Assembly: GCF_007679965.1 (NCBI RefSeq)
Contig: NZ_VEHL01000013.1
Span: forward strand, 1-64,000
Length of the DNA: 64,000 nt
Direction of reading: 5' to 3'
Source of the DNA: Bordetella genomosp. 13
GTDB taxonomy: Bacteria; Pseudomonadota; Gammaproteobacteria; Burkholderiales; Burkholderiaceae_B
Part shown: positions 1 to 8,793 of the stretch, piece after piece
Numbering within the stretch: the first letter of the stretch is position 1
Layout of the letters: each line of letters begins with the position of its first letter
Notes under the pieces: generated by a model
Seen by the model: only the letters and a program-made list of their open reading frames with translations
What the model was told of the DNA's origin: nothing
The model's database searches: none
Program-made: the position numbers and the translations under genes

Positions 1-89
1 TCGCGCGCGCGCAGCATCGCGGGAATCTCCGTCTCCATCGTGGTGTTCGAGCTCGGCACGATCTGGCCGATGCGGTAGGTCTTGGTCAT
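1..89 (-). CDS. nicE: Maleate isomerase (NicE-like), N-terminal fragment cut by the window edge
   Basis: Only the first 29 codons are present, starting at an ATG at 89 and running off the left edge. The peptide begins MTKTYRIGQIVPSSNTTMET, the typical N-terminus of maleate cis-trans isomerase in the Asp/Glu racemase superfamily; the Asn of the SSNTT stretch is a conserved substrate-binding position in that family. The enzyme converts maleate to fumarate, the last step of the nicotinate (nic) pathway. It diverges from nicC across a gap of about 310 bases, which supports the assignment. The catalytic cysteines lie outside the window, so the call rests on the N-terminus and context. Confidence 0.8.
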   Translation of the reverse strand, partial: MTKTYRIGQIVPSSNTTMETEIPAMLRAR

Positions 90-146
90 GGCTGTTCCCG
101 GTACTGGCAGCCAGCCCGGAGTCGTGTCCAGCGAGCCGCCAATTTG

Positions 147-158
147 AATGCATACGCT
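147..158. promoter_or_regulatory. Candidate nic operator, site 1 (nicE side)
   Basis: AATGCATACGCT matches 10 of 12 positions of AGYGTATACRCT, the imperfect palindrome deduced from the two better sites at 336-347 and 10083-10094. It lies about 60 bases upstream of the nicE start, in the divergent nicE/nicC gap. The role is inferred from repetition and position; the likely binder is a NicR/BpsR-type MarR repressor. Confidence 0.35.
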
Positions 159-335
159 CTATTCTTGCAGCCTGGGAGTCAACTGGCAAGCATGGCCCTG
201 GAATATTTTCGCCTATTCGAACAAGGGAATACCCTAAGCAAATACCGGGACTTAACGCCGTTCCCCAGTATGAAAAGGCATCGTAGCAACGCTTGCATCG
301 ATGCAGGCAAAAACATTGTTTACTTCAAAAATTTG

Positions 336-347
336 AGCGTATACACT
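336..347. promoter_or_regulatory. Candidate nic operator, site 2 (nicC promoter)
   Basis: AGCGTATACACT is a near-perfect palindrome centred on GTATAC, 52 bases upstream of the nicC GTG start in a locally AT-rich stretch. Almost the same 12-mer (11 of 12) lies before the ABC transporter operon at 10083-10094. That repeat is the reason to think it binds a shared regulator of nicotinate genes. Confidence 0.5.
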
Positions 348-398
348 TGTTTTTATTATCCGCCGGCCCTTGAAGCCGCCCCTTTCAGGAGAAATATC

Positions 399-1556
399 GT
401 GCAAGGCAAACCCAGAATCGCAGTGATCGGCGCCGGCTTGGGCGGCACCGCGGGCGCGGCGCTCATGGCGCGCGCGGGGTTCAACGTCAGGCTGTACGAG
501 CAGGCTCCCGCCTTCTCGCGGCTGGGCGCGGGCATCCACCTGGGGCCCAACGTCATGAAGATCATGCGCGCCATCGGCATCGAGGACGAACTGAACCGCC
601 AGGGTTCGCATCCCGACTTCTGGTACAGCCGCCACTGGAAGACCGGCGAGGAGCTCGCCCGCATCCCGCTGGGCGACTACGCGCTGTCGCACTATGGCGC
701 CAGCTACCTGACCGTGCATCGCGGCGACTTCCACGCGCTGATGACGCAGGCCCTGCCCGCGGGCGTGCTGCAGTTCGGCAAGCGCCTGACGAAGATCGAC
801 GACCGGGGCGATTCCGTACGGCTCGAATTCGCGGACGGCACCGTCGACGAAGCCGACATCGTCATCGGCGCCGACGGCGTGAACTCGCGGGTGCGCGAAC
901 ACCTGCTTGGACCCGAGCCCCCCAAGTACACCGGCTACGTCGGCCACCGCGCCGTGTTTCCCACGCCCCTGGACAGCGGCACCCTGCCCTTCGACATGTG
1001 TGTGAAATGGTGGTCCGACGATCGCCACATGATGGTGTACTTCGTCACCAGCCGCCGCGACGAGATCTACTACGTCACGGGGGTGCCCGAGGCCGAATGG
1101 GACCTGAGCAAGAGCTGGGTGCCCAGCAGCGTGCAGGCCATGCGCGAGGCCTTCGACGGCTGGCACCCCACCGTGCAGGCCCTCATCGAGCATACGCCCG
1201 AGGTCACCAAATGGCCGCTGCTCGAGCGCGACCCGCTGCCCCTCTGGAGCCGCGGCCGCATCGTGCTGCTGGGCGATGCCTGCCACCCCATGAAGCCGCA
1301 CATGGCGCAAGGCGCCGCCATGGCCATCGAGGACGCCGCCATGCTGACCCGCATCTTCCAGCAGGCGGGCCTGTCCGACCACGCGCAGGCATTCAAGCTG
1401 TACGAGGCCAACCGCACCGAACGCGCCGGCCGCGTGCAGAAGGTGTCGCACGACAACACCTGGCTGCGCACCAACGAGAACCCCGACTGGTGCTTCGGCT
1501 ACGACGTGTTCAACGTGCCGCTGGTCGACAGCGCCCCGCGCCGCACCGCGGCCTGA
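399..1556 (+). CDS. nicC: 6-hydroxynicotinate 3-monooxygenase
   Basis: FAD-dependent monooxygenase of 385 residues that decarboxylates and hydroxylates 6-hydroxynicotinate to 2,5-dihydroxypyridine using NADH and O2. The GxGxxG dinucleotide fold is at residues 9-16 (VIGAGLGG). His47, in GAGIHLGPN, sits at the active-site histidine position known from the NicC family. The second FAD motif GRIVLLGDACHPMKPH, typical of group A flavin monooxygenases, is near residue 286. A GTG start at 399 is chosen because AGGAGA lies six bases upstream and the protein then begins directly before the FAD fold; an in-frame upstream extension to 144 would be unrelated low-quality sequence covering the promoter. It is followed by nicA and nicB on the same strand, with divergent nicE. 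Confidence 0.92.
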   Translation: MQGKPRIAVIGAGLGGTAGAALMARAGFNVRLYEQAPAFSRLGAGIHLGPNVMKIMRAIGIEDELNRQGSHPDFWYSRHWKTGEELARIPLGDYALSHYGASYLTVHRGDFHALMTQALPAGVLQFGKRLTKIDDRGDSVRLEFADGTVDEADIVIGADGVNSRVREHLLGPEPPKYTGYVGHRAVFPTPLDSGTLPFDMCVKWWSDDRHMMVYFVTSRRDEIYYVTGVPEAEWDLSKSWVPSSVQAMREAFDGWHPTVQALIEHTPEVTKWPLLERDPLPLWSRGRIVLLGDACHPMKPHMAQGAAMAIEDAAMLTRIFQQAGLSDHAQAFKLYEANRTERAGRVQKVSHDNTWLRTNENPDWCFGYDVFNVPLVDSAPRRTAA

Positions 1557-1565
1557 GGCCCGCAT

Positions 1566-1612
1566 CCGGCCGGCCCGGCCACAGGGAAAATCCCCGTGGC
1601 CGGGCCGGCCGG
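1566..1612. promoter_or_regulatory. Very strong hairpin between nicC and nicA
   Basis: A perfect 17-bp inverted repeat of G and C (1566-1582 with 1596-1612), a further GGG/CCC pairing and an AAAAT loop fill the nicC-nicA gap. No T-run follows, so a simple intrinsic terminator is unlikely. It could stabilise nicC mRNA, cause partial termination, or uncouple nicC from nicAB expression. Confidence 0.6.
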
Positions 1613-1651
1613 CGCCGGATACAGTCCCTGCTTGCATCGCCGTCCCCGACC

Positions 1652-2131
1652 ATGACCGCAACGCCGCGCACGCACACGCTTACCGTCAACCATGCCACGC
1701 ATGTGGTCGATACGGCGCCCGACACGCCCCTGTTGTACGTGCTGCGCAACGACCTGGGCCTCAATGGGCCGAAGTTCGGCTGCGGGCTGGGCGAATGCGG
1801 CGCCTGTACGGTGCTGGTCGACGGCATGGCCGCGCGGTCCTGCGTGCTGCCCATCCGCGGCGTTCAAGGCCGCGACATCACCACGCTCGAAGGGCTGGGC
1901 ACGCGCGATGCCCCGGGCCCCGTGCAGCAGGCCTTCATCGATCACCAGGCGGCGCAATGCGGCTACTGCCTGAACGGCATGATCATGAGCGCGCAGGCGC
2001 TGCTGCTGCGCAACCCGCACCCCTCCGAAGACGAGATCCGCCAGGCCCTGCAATACAACCTGTGCCGCTGCGGCACGCACCTCGAGATCCTGGCCGCCGT
2101 GCGTGCCGCGGCCGCGCGGGGACTGGCGTGA
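1652..2131 (+). CDS. nicA: Nicotinate dehydrogenase small (2Fe-2S) subunit
   Basis: 159-residue two-[2Fe-2S] subunit of the xanthine-dehydrogenase family, carrying electrons from the Mo subunit during hydroxylation of nicotinate to 6-hydroxynicotinate. The plant-type ferredoxin cluster is formed by Cys44, Cys49, Cys52 and Cys64 (CGLGECGAC). The second cluster is in CGYCLNG and the C-terminal CRCGTH. The length is standard for this family (150-170). The start at 1652 is the first ATG giving a normal N-terminus. Its stop overlaps the GTG of nicB (GTGA), indicating translational coupling of the two subunits. The small subunit alone cannot distinguish nicotinate from related N-heterocycles (IorA, QorS); the adjacent nicC and nicE give the assignment. 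Confidence 0.9.
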   Translation: MTATPRTHTLTVNHATHVVDTAPDTPLLYVLRNDLGLNGPKFGCGLGECGACTVLVDGMAARSCVLPIRGVQGRDITTLEGLGTRDAPGPVQQAFIDHQAAQCGYCLNGMIMSAQALLLRNPHPSEDEIRQALQYNLCRCGTHLEILAAVRAAAARGLA

Positions 2132-5100
2132 CGGCGCGGCCATCCCACGCCGCGGCGGTGCCTGCGGGGACTTCCGACCTGGCGCCGCCCAGCGGCGCGC
2201 TGCTGCTGCATGGCGTCGTCCTGCGGCCGCCCCGGGCCAGCTGGAACGGCAGCCGCTACACGGGGGCCAGGCTGCACGCCATCGACCGGTCGGCCCTGCG
2301 GGGCATGTCCGGGCTGGTCGCCGTCGTGGCGGAAAACGACTACGTGGGCGTGGTGGCCGCCACGCCCGAACTGGCCCGCCAGGCCGGCGCTCGCCTGGCG
2401 CTGGACTGGGGCGAGGGCGAGGCCTCCACGACACGCACAACCGCATGGCAACGGCGCGCGGACACGCCGGCGCCGCGAACCGGCGACGACGGCGGCCCAT
2501 CGTTGCAGGCGACGTATCGATGGCCTACCCCGAACCCCGACGAAGCGGCGACCTGGGCCATCGCAAGCTGGCAAGACGGCGGCCTGACCGTGTGGGCCGC
2601 GGACCCGTCCGCCGCGTTGCGCAACGAACTGGCGCGGCTGTGGAGCCTGCCAGCCGAGCGCATCCGCGTGCTGCCTTCCGGGCACCGCGCGCATCCCTGC
2701 GCCCTGGACGCCGCGGCCGACGCAGCGATGCTCGCGCGCGCGGTGGGCCGCACGGTGCGCGTGTCCGCATCGCAAGCCCCGCGCGCGCCGCTGGCCACGC
2801 ACACCCTGCGCGCCATCCTGGACGCATCCGGCGCCATCGCGGCGCTGGACTGGCAGGATGACGGCAGCGGCTTGGCGCGTCCGTCGATGGCGCGGCTGCT
2901 GGCGCGGCAGGATGGCACCGCCCCATCGCCGGCCGCGCACATGCCGCCGCACTACGCATTCGCCGATGCCGGCGTGAGCCTGCCCGCGGCGGCCCCGCTC
3001 GACGCGTCGCCGACGCTGTGGACGGCCACCCAACCGGCGCGCGTGTTCGCGCTGGAATCCTTCATCGACGAGGCGGCCGCTCACGCGCGCATCGATCCGG
3101 TGGCCTATCGCCTGAAGCACATGGACGATGCGCGCGGCGCCGCGCTGGTCAGGCGCGTGGCGCGGCAGGCGGGATGGCCCGGCAGCGACGGCGGCACTGC
3201 CGCCTCGTCCGCCCTCGCGCATCGGCCCGCCCGCACCGGCCGCGGCTTCGCCTATGCCTGCACGCTGGACGACAGCACCGAACCGGCGCGCCGCGTCTGG
3301 TCGGCCTGGGTGGCGGAGGTCGCGGTGGACGCCGGCAGCGGCGACGTCGCCCTGTCGCGGGTCGTCGTGGGCCACGATGCCGACGATGCGCACGCGGCGC
3401 CCGACGCGCATGCCGCCGCGCTGACCGCCGAGCGCCTGCGCGAAGCCGCGCAGCGCCTGCTGCCGGGCCAGGCCGCGTTCGACGACTGGTCCTCGCGCGC
3501 CGCGCGGGACGAGGCCGCGCCGCCGCTGGCCATCGACCTGCTCGCCCCCACCGGCGCCCTGGCGCCGGCTGGCGACGCGCTGGCGCCCAGCGCCGCGCCC
3601 TGGTCCGATGCCGCCACCCTGCCCGCCGCGGCCGCCGTGGCCAACGCCATCTACGACGCCACCGGCGTGAGGCTGCGCGCACCGCCCTTCGACAGCGCCG
3701 CGACCCGTCAGGCCCTGGCCATCACGGGTCCGGCCCGCCGCGGCCGCCGGCCTGCCTACGCCTGGCTGGGCGGCATCGCGGCCGCGGCCGCCGGGCTGAT
3801 CGTGTCCGCGCTGCCATGGCGCAGCGCCATCGCCCCGGTCGCCGCGCCCGACCTCAGCCTGTACTCGCCGCAGGCGATCGAACGCGGCCGGCTGGTGGCC
3901 GCCGCCGGCGACTGCGTGGTCTGCCACACCGCGCCGGGCGGCACGCCCAACGCGGGCGGACTGGCGCTGGATACGCCGTTCGGCACGATCTACACCACCA
4001 ACATCACGCCCGATGCCGATACCGGCATCGGCAACTGGTCGTACGCCGCCTTCGACCGCGCCATGCGGCAGGGCGTGCATCGCGACGGCCGCCAGCTGTA
4101 TCCGGCCTTCCCGTACACCTCGTTCGCCAAACTGACCGAAGCGGACATGCAGGCGCTGTATGCCTACATGATGTCGCAGCCGGCCGTGCGCAGCGCGCCG
4201 CCCGAGACCCGCCTGGCCTTTCCGTACAACGTGCGGCCGCTGATGGCCGGCTGGAACCTGCTCTTCCACGACAACCAGGTCTACCAGCCCGATCCCGCGC
4301 AGTCGCTGGCCTGGAACCGGGGCGCCTATCTGGTGCAGGGCGCGGGCCATTGCGGCGCCTGCCATACCCCGCGCAACGCGCTGGGCGCCGAACGCCGTGG
4401 CCTCGCCGCCCTGCTGGCCGGCGGCGAAGCCGAAGGCTGGGAAGCGCCGGCCTTGAACGGCCTGTCGCGCGCGCCGGTGCCATGGACCGAGGACGACCTG
4501 TACGCCTACCTGCGCACGGGGTTTTCCGAACGCCATGGCGTGGCGGCCGGTCCGATGGCGCCCGTCATCCATGGCCTGGCGGAGCTGCCCGACCAGGATG
4601 TGCGCGCCATGGCGGTCTACCTGGCGTCGCTGAATCCGGCCGTGGCTCGCCAGGCTGGACCTGACCAGACCGCACCTGGTCTGGCCGGACCGTCCCCCGC
4701 CGCGCAGGCGGCCGCCGTCAACGCGCTGGAGGCCGCCTCGGCGCCGGATGCCCGGCTGTTTCCCGCCGGCGGCGAACGCCTGTTCCAGGGCGCGTGCGCC
4801 GCCTGCCACGAGACCCGCGACGCGGCCCCGCTGTTCGGCGCGCGTCCGTCGCTGGCGCTGAACACCAACCTGCACAGCGACAGGCCCGACAACCTGATCC
4901 AGGTCATCCTGCACGGCATCGCCGACCCCGCCGGCGATGGCCTGGGGTACATGCCCGCCTTCGGCGGCAGCCTGGACGACGCGCAGGTGACGCAACTGGT
5001 GGAATACATGCGGGTGCGCTTCGCGCCGCAACGGCCGGCCTGGACGGACGTGTCCCGGCGCGTGGGCGAGCTGCGTGCCACGGCGCAGGGCGGCCATGCC

Positions 5101-5142
5101 GCATCGGCCGGCGCCACGCAGGAACCCGCCGCGGCGCACTGA
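2128..5142 (+). CDS. nicB: Nicotinate dehydrogenase large subunit with three haem c sites (shortened Mo domain)
   Basis: About 1004 residues from a GTG overlapping the nicA stop. The last 450 residues carry three haem-c sites: CVVCH at 596, CGACH at 742 and CAACH at 890, preceded by a hydrophobic anchor near 543-563. This is the tri-haem arrangement of Pseudomonas NicB, which passes electrons to a terminal oxidase. The first ~540 residues resemble a molybdopterin-binding XDH-type subunit (GALLLHGVVLRPP near residue 20, NAIYDATG near 510) but look abbreviated. The usual N-terminal Mo-domain section is missing, the GGGFGGK region reads LPSGHRAHP, and the GxGEP catalytic-glutamate segment reads PWSDAATLP. 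It could be an active divergent form, a subunit complemented by a second Mo protein, or degenerate. The cytochrome part and context are firm; the Mo activity is doubtful. Confidence 0.78.
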   Translation: MTARPSHAAAVPAGTSDLAPPSGALLLHGVVLRPPRASWNGSRYTGARLHAIDRSALRGMSGLVAVVAENDYVGVVAATPELARQAGARLALDWGEGEASTTRTTAWQRRADTPAPRTGDDGGPSLQATYRWPTPNPDEAATWAIASWQDGGLTVWAADPSAALRNELARLWSLPAERIRVLPSGHRAHPCALDAAADAAMLARAVGRTVRVSASQAPRAPLATHTLRAILDASGAIAALDWQDDGSGLARPSMARLLARQDGTAPSPAAHMPPHYAFADAGVSLPAAAPLDASPTLWTATQPARVFALESFIDEAAAHARIDPVAYRLKHMDDARGAALVRRVARQAGWPGSDGGTAASSALAHRPARTGRGFAYACTLDDSTEPARRVWSAWVAEVAVDAGSGDVALSRVVVGHDADDAHAAPDAHAAALTAERLREAAQRLLPGQAAFDDWSSRAARDEAAPPLAIDLLAPTGALAPAGDALAPSAAPWSDAATLPAAAAVANAIYDATGVRLRAPPFDSAATRQALAITGPARRGRRPAYAWLGGIAAAAAGLIVSALPWRSAIAPVAAPDLSLYSPQAIERGRLVAAAGDCVVCHTAPGGTPNAGGLALDTPFGTIYTTNITPDADTGIGNWSYAAFDRAMRQGVHRDGRQLYPAFPYTSFAKLTEADMQALYAYMMSQPAVRSAPPETRLAFPYNVRPLMAGWNLLFHDNQVYQPDPAQSLAWNRGAYLVQGAGHCGACHTPRNALGAERRGLAALLAGGEAEGWEAPALNGLSRAPVPWTEDDLYAYLRTGFSERHGVAAGPMAPVIHGLAELPDQDVRAMAVYLASLNPAVARQAGPDQTAPGLAGPSPAAQAAAVNALEAASAPDARLFPAGGERLFQGACAACHETRDAAPLFGARPSLALNTNLHSDRPDNLIQVILHGIADPAGDGLGYMPAFGGSLDDAQVTQLVEYMRVRFAPQRPAWTDVSRRVGELRATAQGGHAASAGATQEPAAAH

Positions 5143-5168
5143 GACCGCGCTTCCAATGCCCGAAACGA

Positions 5169-5194
5169 CGATCCCCGCCAGGAGGCAGGGATCG
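5169..5194. terminator. Hairpin between convergent nicB and livF
   Basis: An imperfect inverted repeat (CGATCCCcGCC, loop AGGA, GGCaGGGATCG) lies in the 108-base gap where nicB and livF transcripts converge. It could end transcription in both directions. There is no T-run, so the call is tentative. Confidence 0.35.
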
Positions 5195-5250
5195 GGACTG
5201 CAGCACGGCAGCGGTACGAGAGGCCCGTCGCACGGGCCGCCAGCCACGGC

Positions 5251-6024
5251 CTACACCGTGAGATACGCGCGGCGCACCGCCTCGTCTTCCGCCAGCTCCG
5301 CCATCGTGCCGGAATAGCGGATCTGGCCCTTCTCCAGCACGTAGGCGCGGTCCGACACCAGCTCGGCGAAATGCACGTTCTGCTCGGACAGCAGGATGCT
5401 GGCGCCCTGCGCCTTCAGCGCCAGGATCATGTGGGCCATCTGCTCGACGATGACGGGCGCCACGCCTTCGGACGGCTCGTCCAGCAGCACCAGGTAGGGG
5501 TTGCCCATCAGCGTGCGCGCCACCGTCAGCATCTGCTGCTCGCCGCCGCTCATCTGGCCGCCAGGCCGATCCTGCATGGCGCCCAGGTTGGGAAACAGCT
5601 CGTACAGCGCCTGCGACGTCCAGTGCTTCGCCTCGGCGCCATCGGGCCAGCGTCGCGCCGGCTGGCGGCCCACCTCGAGGTTCTCGGTGACGCTCAGGTC
5701 GGTGAAGACGCGACGGTCCTCGGGCACGAAGCCCAGGCCCATCCGCGCGATCTCGTAGGGCTGGCGGTTCGTGATGTCCTGTCCCATGAAGCCGACGCGG
5801 CCCGTGCGGCGGGCCAGCAGGCCCATCACGGCCTTGATGGTGGTGGACTTGCCCGCGCCGTTGCGGCCCATCAGCGCCACGACCTCGCCGCGACGCACCT
5901 CGAAATCCACGTCGAACAGGATGTGCGCGGCGCCATACCAGGCGTTCAGGCCCTGGACCCGCAGCAGTGGCTCGGTGGATGCCGCATGGGCGGCATCGAT
6001 GGAAGCTTGCGCGACTGCGCTCAT
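5251..6024 (-). CDS. livF: ABC transporter ATP-binding protein, LivF type
   Basis: 257-residue ATPase of the branched-chain amino acid (HAAT) ABC family. Walker A is GRNGAGKST, the signature is MSGGEQQ, and Walker B is LVLLDEPSEG. The switch His is replaced by Gln in SEQNV, as usual for LivF. It is the last gene of a minus-strand operon of binding protein, fused permease, LivG and LivF, and overlaps the livG stop by four bases. The operon converges on nicB and shares an operator-like site with nicC, so the cargo may be nicotinate, 6-hydroxynicotinate or another small acid rather than leucine. Substrate cannot be read from the ATPase. Confidence 0.88.
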   Translation of the reverse strand: MSAVAQASIDAAHAASTEPLLRVQGLNAWYGAAHILFDVDFEVRRGEVVALMGRNGAGKSTTIKAVMGLLARRTGRVGFMGQDITNRQPYEIARMGLGFVPEDRRVFTDLSVTENLEVGRQPARRWPDGAEAKHWTSQALYELFPNLGAMQDRPGGQMSGGEQQMLTVARTLMGNPYLVLLDEPSEGVAPVIVEQMAHMILALKAQGASILLSEQNVHFAELVSDRAYVLEKGQIRYSGTMAELAEDEAVRRAYLTV

Positions 6025-6797
6025 GCGGGCACTCCTGCGGCCGGTTTCTCGAACGTCTTGCCGGTGCCGAAGTAGACCTCCTGCACCTTGGGATGATTGC
6101 GGATGTCCTGCGCGGAGCCTTCCGCGATCAGGCTGCCGCGCGCCAGCACGATCATGCGGTCCGCGTACGCGAACACCACGTCCATGCTGTGCTCGGTGAA
6201 CAGCACCGCCATGCGGCGATCCACCACCAGCCGCTTGGTCAGCGCCATCAGTTCGTTGCGCTCCTTGGGCGCCATGCCCGCGGTGGGCTCGTCCATCAGC
6301 AGCAGCTTGGGATCATTGGCCAGGCCCATGGCCAGCTCGACGCGCTTGACGTCGCCATAGGCCAGCTCGCTGCAGGGCCTGTCGGCCTGGTCGCGCATGC
6401 CGACCTGCTCCAGCAGATCCAGCGCCTGGCCGCGATACTGGCGGCCGGCCTGCGACCACAGCGAGAAAATGCGCCGGTGATGCGACAGCAACGCCATCTG
6501 GATGTTCTCGGCCACCGTCAACGACGCGAAGGTGGCCGCGATCTGGAAGGTGCGCCCCACGCCCAGGCGCCAGATGTCGCGCGGACGCATGCCGGTCAGC
6601 TCCCGGCCTTCGAGCGTGATCGACCCCGAGCTGGGCGGCAACTGGCCGCCCACCATGTTGAAGGTGGTCGACTTGCCCGCGCCGTTGGGCCCGATCAGGG
6701 CCAGCAGTTCGCCCGCGGCCAGGTCGAAATTGATGCCGTTGACGGCCTTCACGCCGCCGAAGGATTTGTTGAGATCCCTGACTTTCAGCAAGCTCAT
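6021..6797 (-). CDS. livG: ABC transporter ATP-binding protein, LivG type
   Basis: 258-residue ATPase pairing with LivF. Walker A is GPNGAGKST, Walker B is LLLMDEPTAG, and the switch His is in FTEHSMDVVF. The C-terminus VQEVYFGTGK is typical of LivG. The open frame extends 27 codons upstream, but the ATG at 6797 is chosen because GGAGGT lies directly before it and homologous proteins begin MSLLKVxDL. It sits about 30 bases downstream of the permease gene and overlaps livF (ATGA). The signature region reads CSELAYGDVKRVELAMGLA, as in other LivG proteins. Confidence 0.88.
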   Translation of the reverse strand: MSLLKVRDLNKSFGGVKAVNGINFDLAAGELLALIGPNGAGKSTTFNMVGGQLPPSSGSITLEGRELTGMRPRDIWRLGVGRTFQIAATFASLTVAENIQMALLSHHRRIFSLWSQAGRQYRGQALDLLEQVGMRDQADRPCSELAYGDVKRVELAMGLANDPKLLLMDEPTAGMAPKERNELMALTKRLVVDRRMAVLFTEHSMDVVFAYADRMIVLARGSLIAEGSAQDIRNHPKVQEVYFGTGKTFEKPAAGVPA

Positions 6798-6828
6798 TGG
6801 TGCACCTCCGTGCGCTGCGCACTCTGAC

Positions 6829-8757
6829 TCATGCCTGCTTCTCCGTGCCCAGCGAAAGGCCCTGGTCGTTGCCGTCACGGCGGCCCAGGCGCTGCGCCAG
6901 TTGATGGAACGCGCCCGCGATGCCCTGCGGGAACGCCAGCACCAGCAGCAGGATCACGCCGCCCAGCAGCGCGCGCCAGTATTCGGTCAGCCGCATCACA
7001 TAATCCTGCAGCACGTTGAACGCCGCGGCGCCCACCACCGGGCCGGCCAGCGTCTGGATCCCGCCCAGCAGCACCATCACCAGGCCGTCGACCGACTTGC
7101 CCACGGCCATCGCGTCAGGCGAGATGCTGCCCTTGGAGAACACGAACAACGCCCCGGCCAGCCCCGCGAACGTGCCGGCCAGCACGAATGCCGCCCACTG
7201 CACGCGCTTGACGTCGATGCCGATGGCATCGGCACGCAGCATCGAATCCCGCCCCGCGCGCAGCGCATAGCCGAACGGCGCGAAAAGAATGCGGCGCAGC
7301 ACCAGCATGGACAGGGCCGCCAGGCCCAGCACCAGGTAGTAGTAGGCATTGCCCGACAGCCAGTCGGCCGGCCACACCCCGATCAGCCCATTGGACCCGC
7401 CGGTGAAGTCATCCCACTGGAACACCACGGACCAGACGATCTGCGAGAACGCCAGCGTCAGCATGGCCAGGTAGACGCCGGACAGGCGCACGCAGAACCA
7501 GCCGAACACCAGCGCGCCCGCCGCGGCGGCGAACGGCGCGAACACCAGCGCCATTTCCATTGGCAGCGCCGCGGCCTTCAGCAGCAGCGCGGCGCCGTAG
7601 GCCCCCAGGCCGAAATACGCCGCGTGGCCGAACGAATGCATGCCGCCCGGCCCCATGATGAAGTGCAGGCTGAGTGCGAACAGCGCGGCGATCAGGATGT
7701 CCTGGGCCAGCACCGGCGCATACGGCAGCCACGTGTCCAGCAGGGGCAGCACGACCAGCGCCGCCAGCAGCGCCAGCCCCAGCGCGCGCACGGCGCCGGA
7801 CGCCGGGCGCAGCGGCGCCTCGGCCGGCGCCGAATTGCGGCTGGCGCCCTGCGGCCGGCCAAACAGGCCCCAGGGACGGAACACCAGCACCAGCGCCATG
7901 AACAGGAACTCGACCACCAGCGTCAGCTTGGAGAACGACACATCGATGCCGAACAGCGTGACGTTGCCCAGGCCGATGCACAGCGCCTTGAGCTCGGCGA
8001 TGATCAGCGCCGCGACGTAGGCGCCGGGAATGGACCCCATGCCGCCCACCACCACGATGACGAAGGCGTCGCCGATGGAGCGCAGGTCCAGTCCCAGGCT
8101 GGCGGGCTCGCGCGGCAGCTGCACCGCGCCGCCCAGCCCGGCCAGCATGGCGCCCAGCGCGAAGACGCTGGTGAACAGCCAGGCCTGGTTCACGCCCAGC
8201 GCCCCCAGCATCTCGCGGTCCTGCGTGGCGGCGCGCACCAGCGTGCCCCAGCGCGTGCGCGTCAGCAGCAGCCACAGCAGGCCCAGCACCACCGGACCGA
8301 TCAGGATCAGCACCAGGTTGTAGACGGGATATTGCCTGCCCAGCAGGTCGATGGCGCCGGTCAGGCCCGGCGCGCGCCGGCCCAGCAGGTCCTCGGCACC
8401 CCAGATCCACAGCGTGGCGTCATTGATCACCAGCACCAGCGCGAAGGTGGCCAGCAGCTGGAAGAGCTCGGGCGCGCGGTAGATGCGCCGCAGCAGCACG
8501 ATCTCGACCAGCGCGCCGAACGCGCCCACCAGCACCGCCGCGGCCACCAGGCCGAACCAGAAGCCCAGCGCCGAGCCGCCGACGTGCTCCACGACCGAAT
8601 ACGCCACGTACACGCCCAGCATGTACAGCGAGCCGTGCGCGAAGTTGACGATGCGGGTGACGCCGAAGATCAGCGACAGCCCCGCGGCCACGAGGAACAG
8701 CGACGATGCCTCGGCCAGGCCGTTGAGCAACTGCGCGAGAAAACCGGTGAAATCCAT
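6829..8757 (-). CDS. Fused LivH-LivM branched-chain-type ABC permease
   Basis: 642-residue membrane protein joining both permeases of a HAAT transporter. Residues 1-295 are LivH-like (SLIFGVTRIVNFAHGSLYM, then GGMGSIPGA at about 240). After a short polar linker (PQGASRNSAPAEAP), residues ~325-620 are LivM-like (GPGGMHSFGHAAYFGLGAYG, RAGRDSMLRADAIGID and a second GG(I/M)xxLAGPVVGA element). About 16-18 membrane segments are predicted by eye. Fused LivHM proteins occur in some Burkholderiales and let one chain form the channel. The gene is co-oriented with its binding protein upstream and livG downstream. Confidence 0.88.
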   Translation of the reverse strand: MDFTGFLAQLLNGLAEASSLFLVAAGLSLIFGVTRIVNFAHGSLYMLGVYVAYSVVEHVGGSALGFWFGLVAAAVLVGAFGALVEIVLLRRIYRAPELFQLLATFALVLVINDATLWIWGAEDLLGRRAPGLTGAIDLLGRQYPVYNLVLILIGPVVLGLLWLLLTRTRWGTLVRAATQDREMLGALGVNQAWLFTSVFALGAMLAGLGGAVQLPREPASLGLDLRSIGDAFVIVVVGGMGSIPGAYVAALIIAELKALCIGLGNVTLFGIDVSFSKLTLVVEFLFMALVLVFRPWGLFGRPQGASRNSAPAEAPLRPASGAVRALGLALLAALVVLPLLDTWLPYAPVLAQDILIAALFALSLHFIMGPGGMHSFGHAAYFGLGAYGAALLLKAAALPMEMALVFAPFAAAAGALVFGWFCVRLSGVYLAMLTLAFSQIVWSVVFQWDDFTGGSNGLIGVWPADWLSGNAYYYLVLGLAALSMLVLRRILFAPFGYALRAGRDSMLRADAIGIDVKRVQWAAFVLAGTFAGLAGALFVFSKGSISPDAMAVGKSVDGLVMVLLGGIQTLAGPVVGAAAFNVLQDYVMRLTEYWRALLGGVILLLVLAFPQGIAGAFHQLAQRLGRRDGNDQGLSLGTEKQA

Positions 8758-8793
8758 GGCAGCACACCACCTGATCAGCGAGGCGCGGCGGCC

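Noticed and set aside
144..398. Longer NicC start upstream of 399
   Set aside because: The extension covers the divergent promoter and operator sites, has no family similarity, and the GTG at 399 has a good ribosome site directly before the FAD fold.
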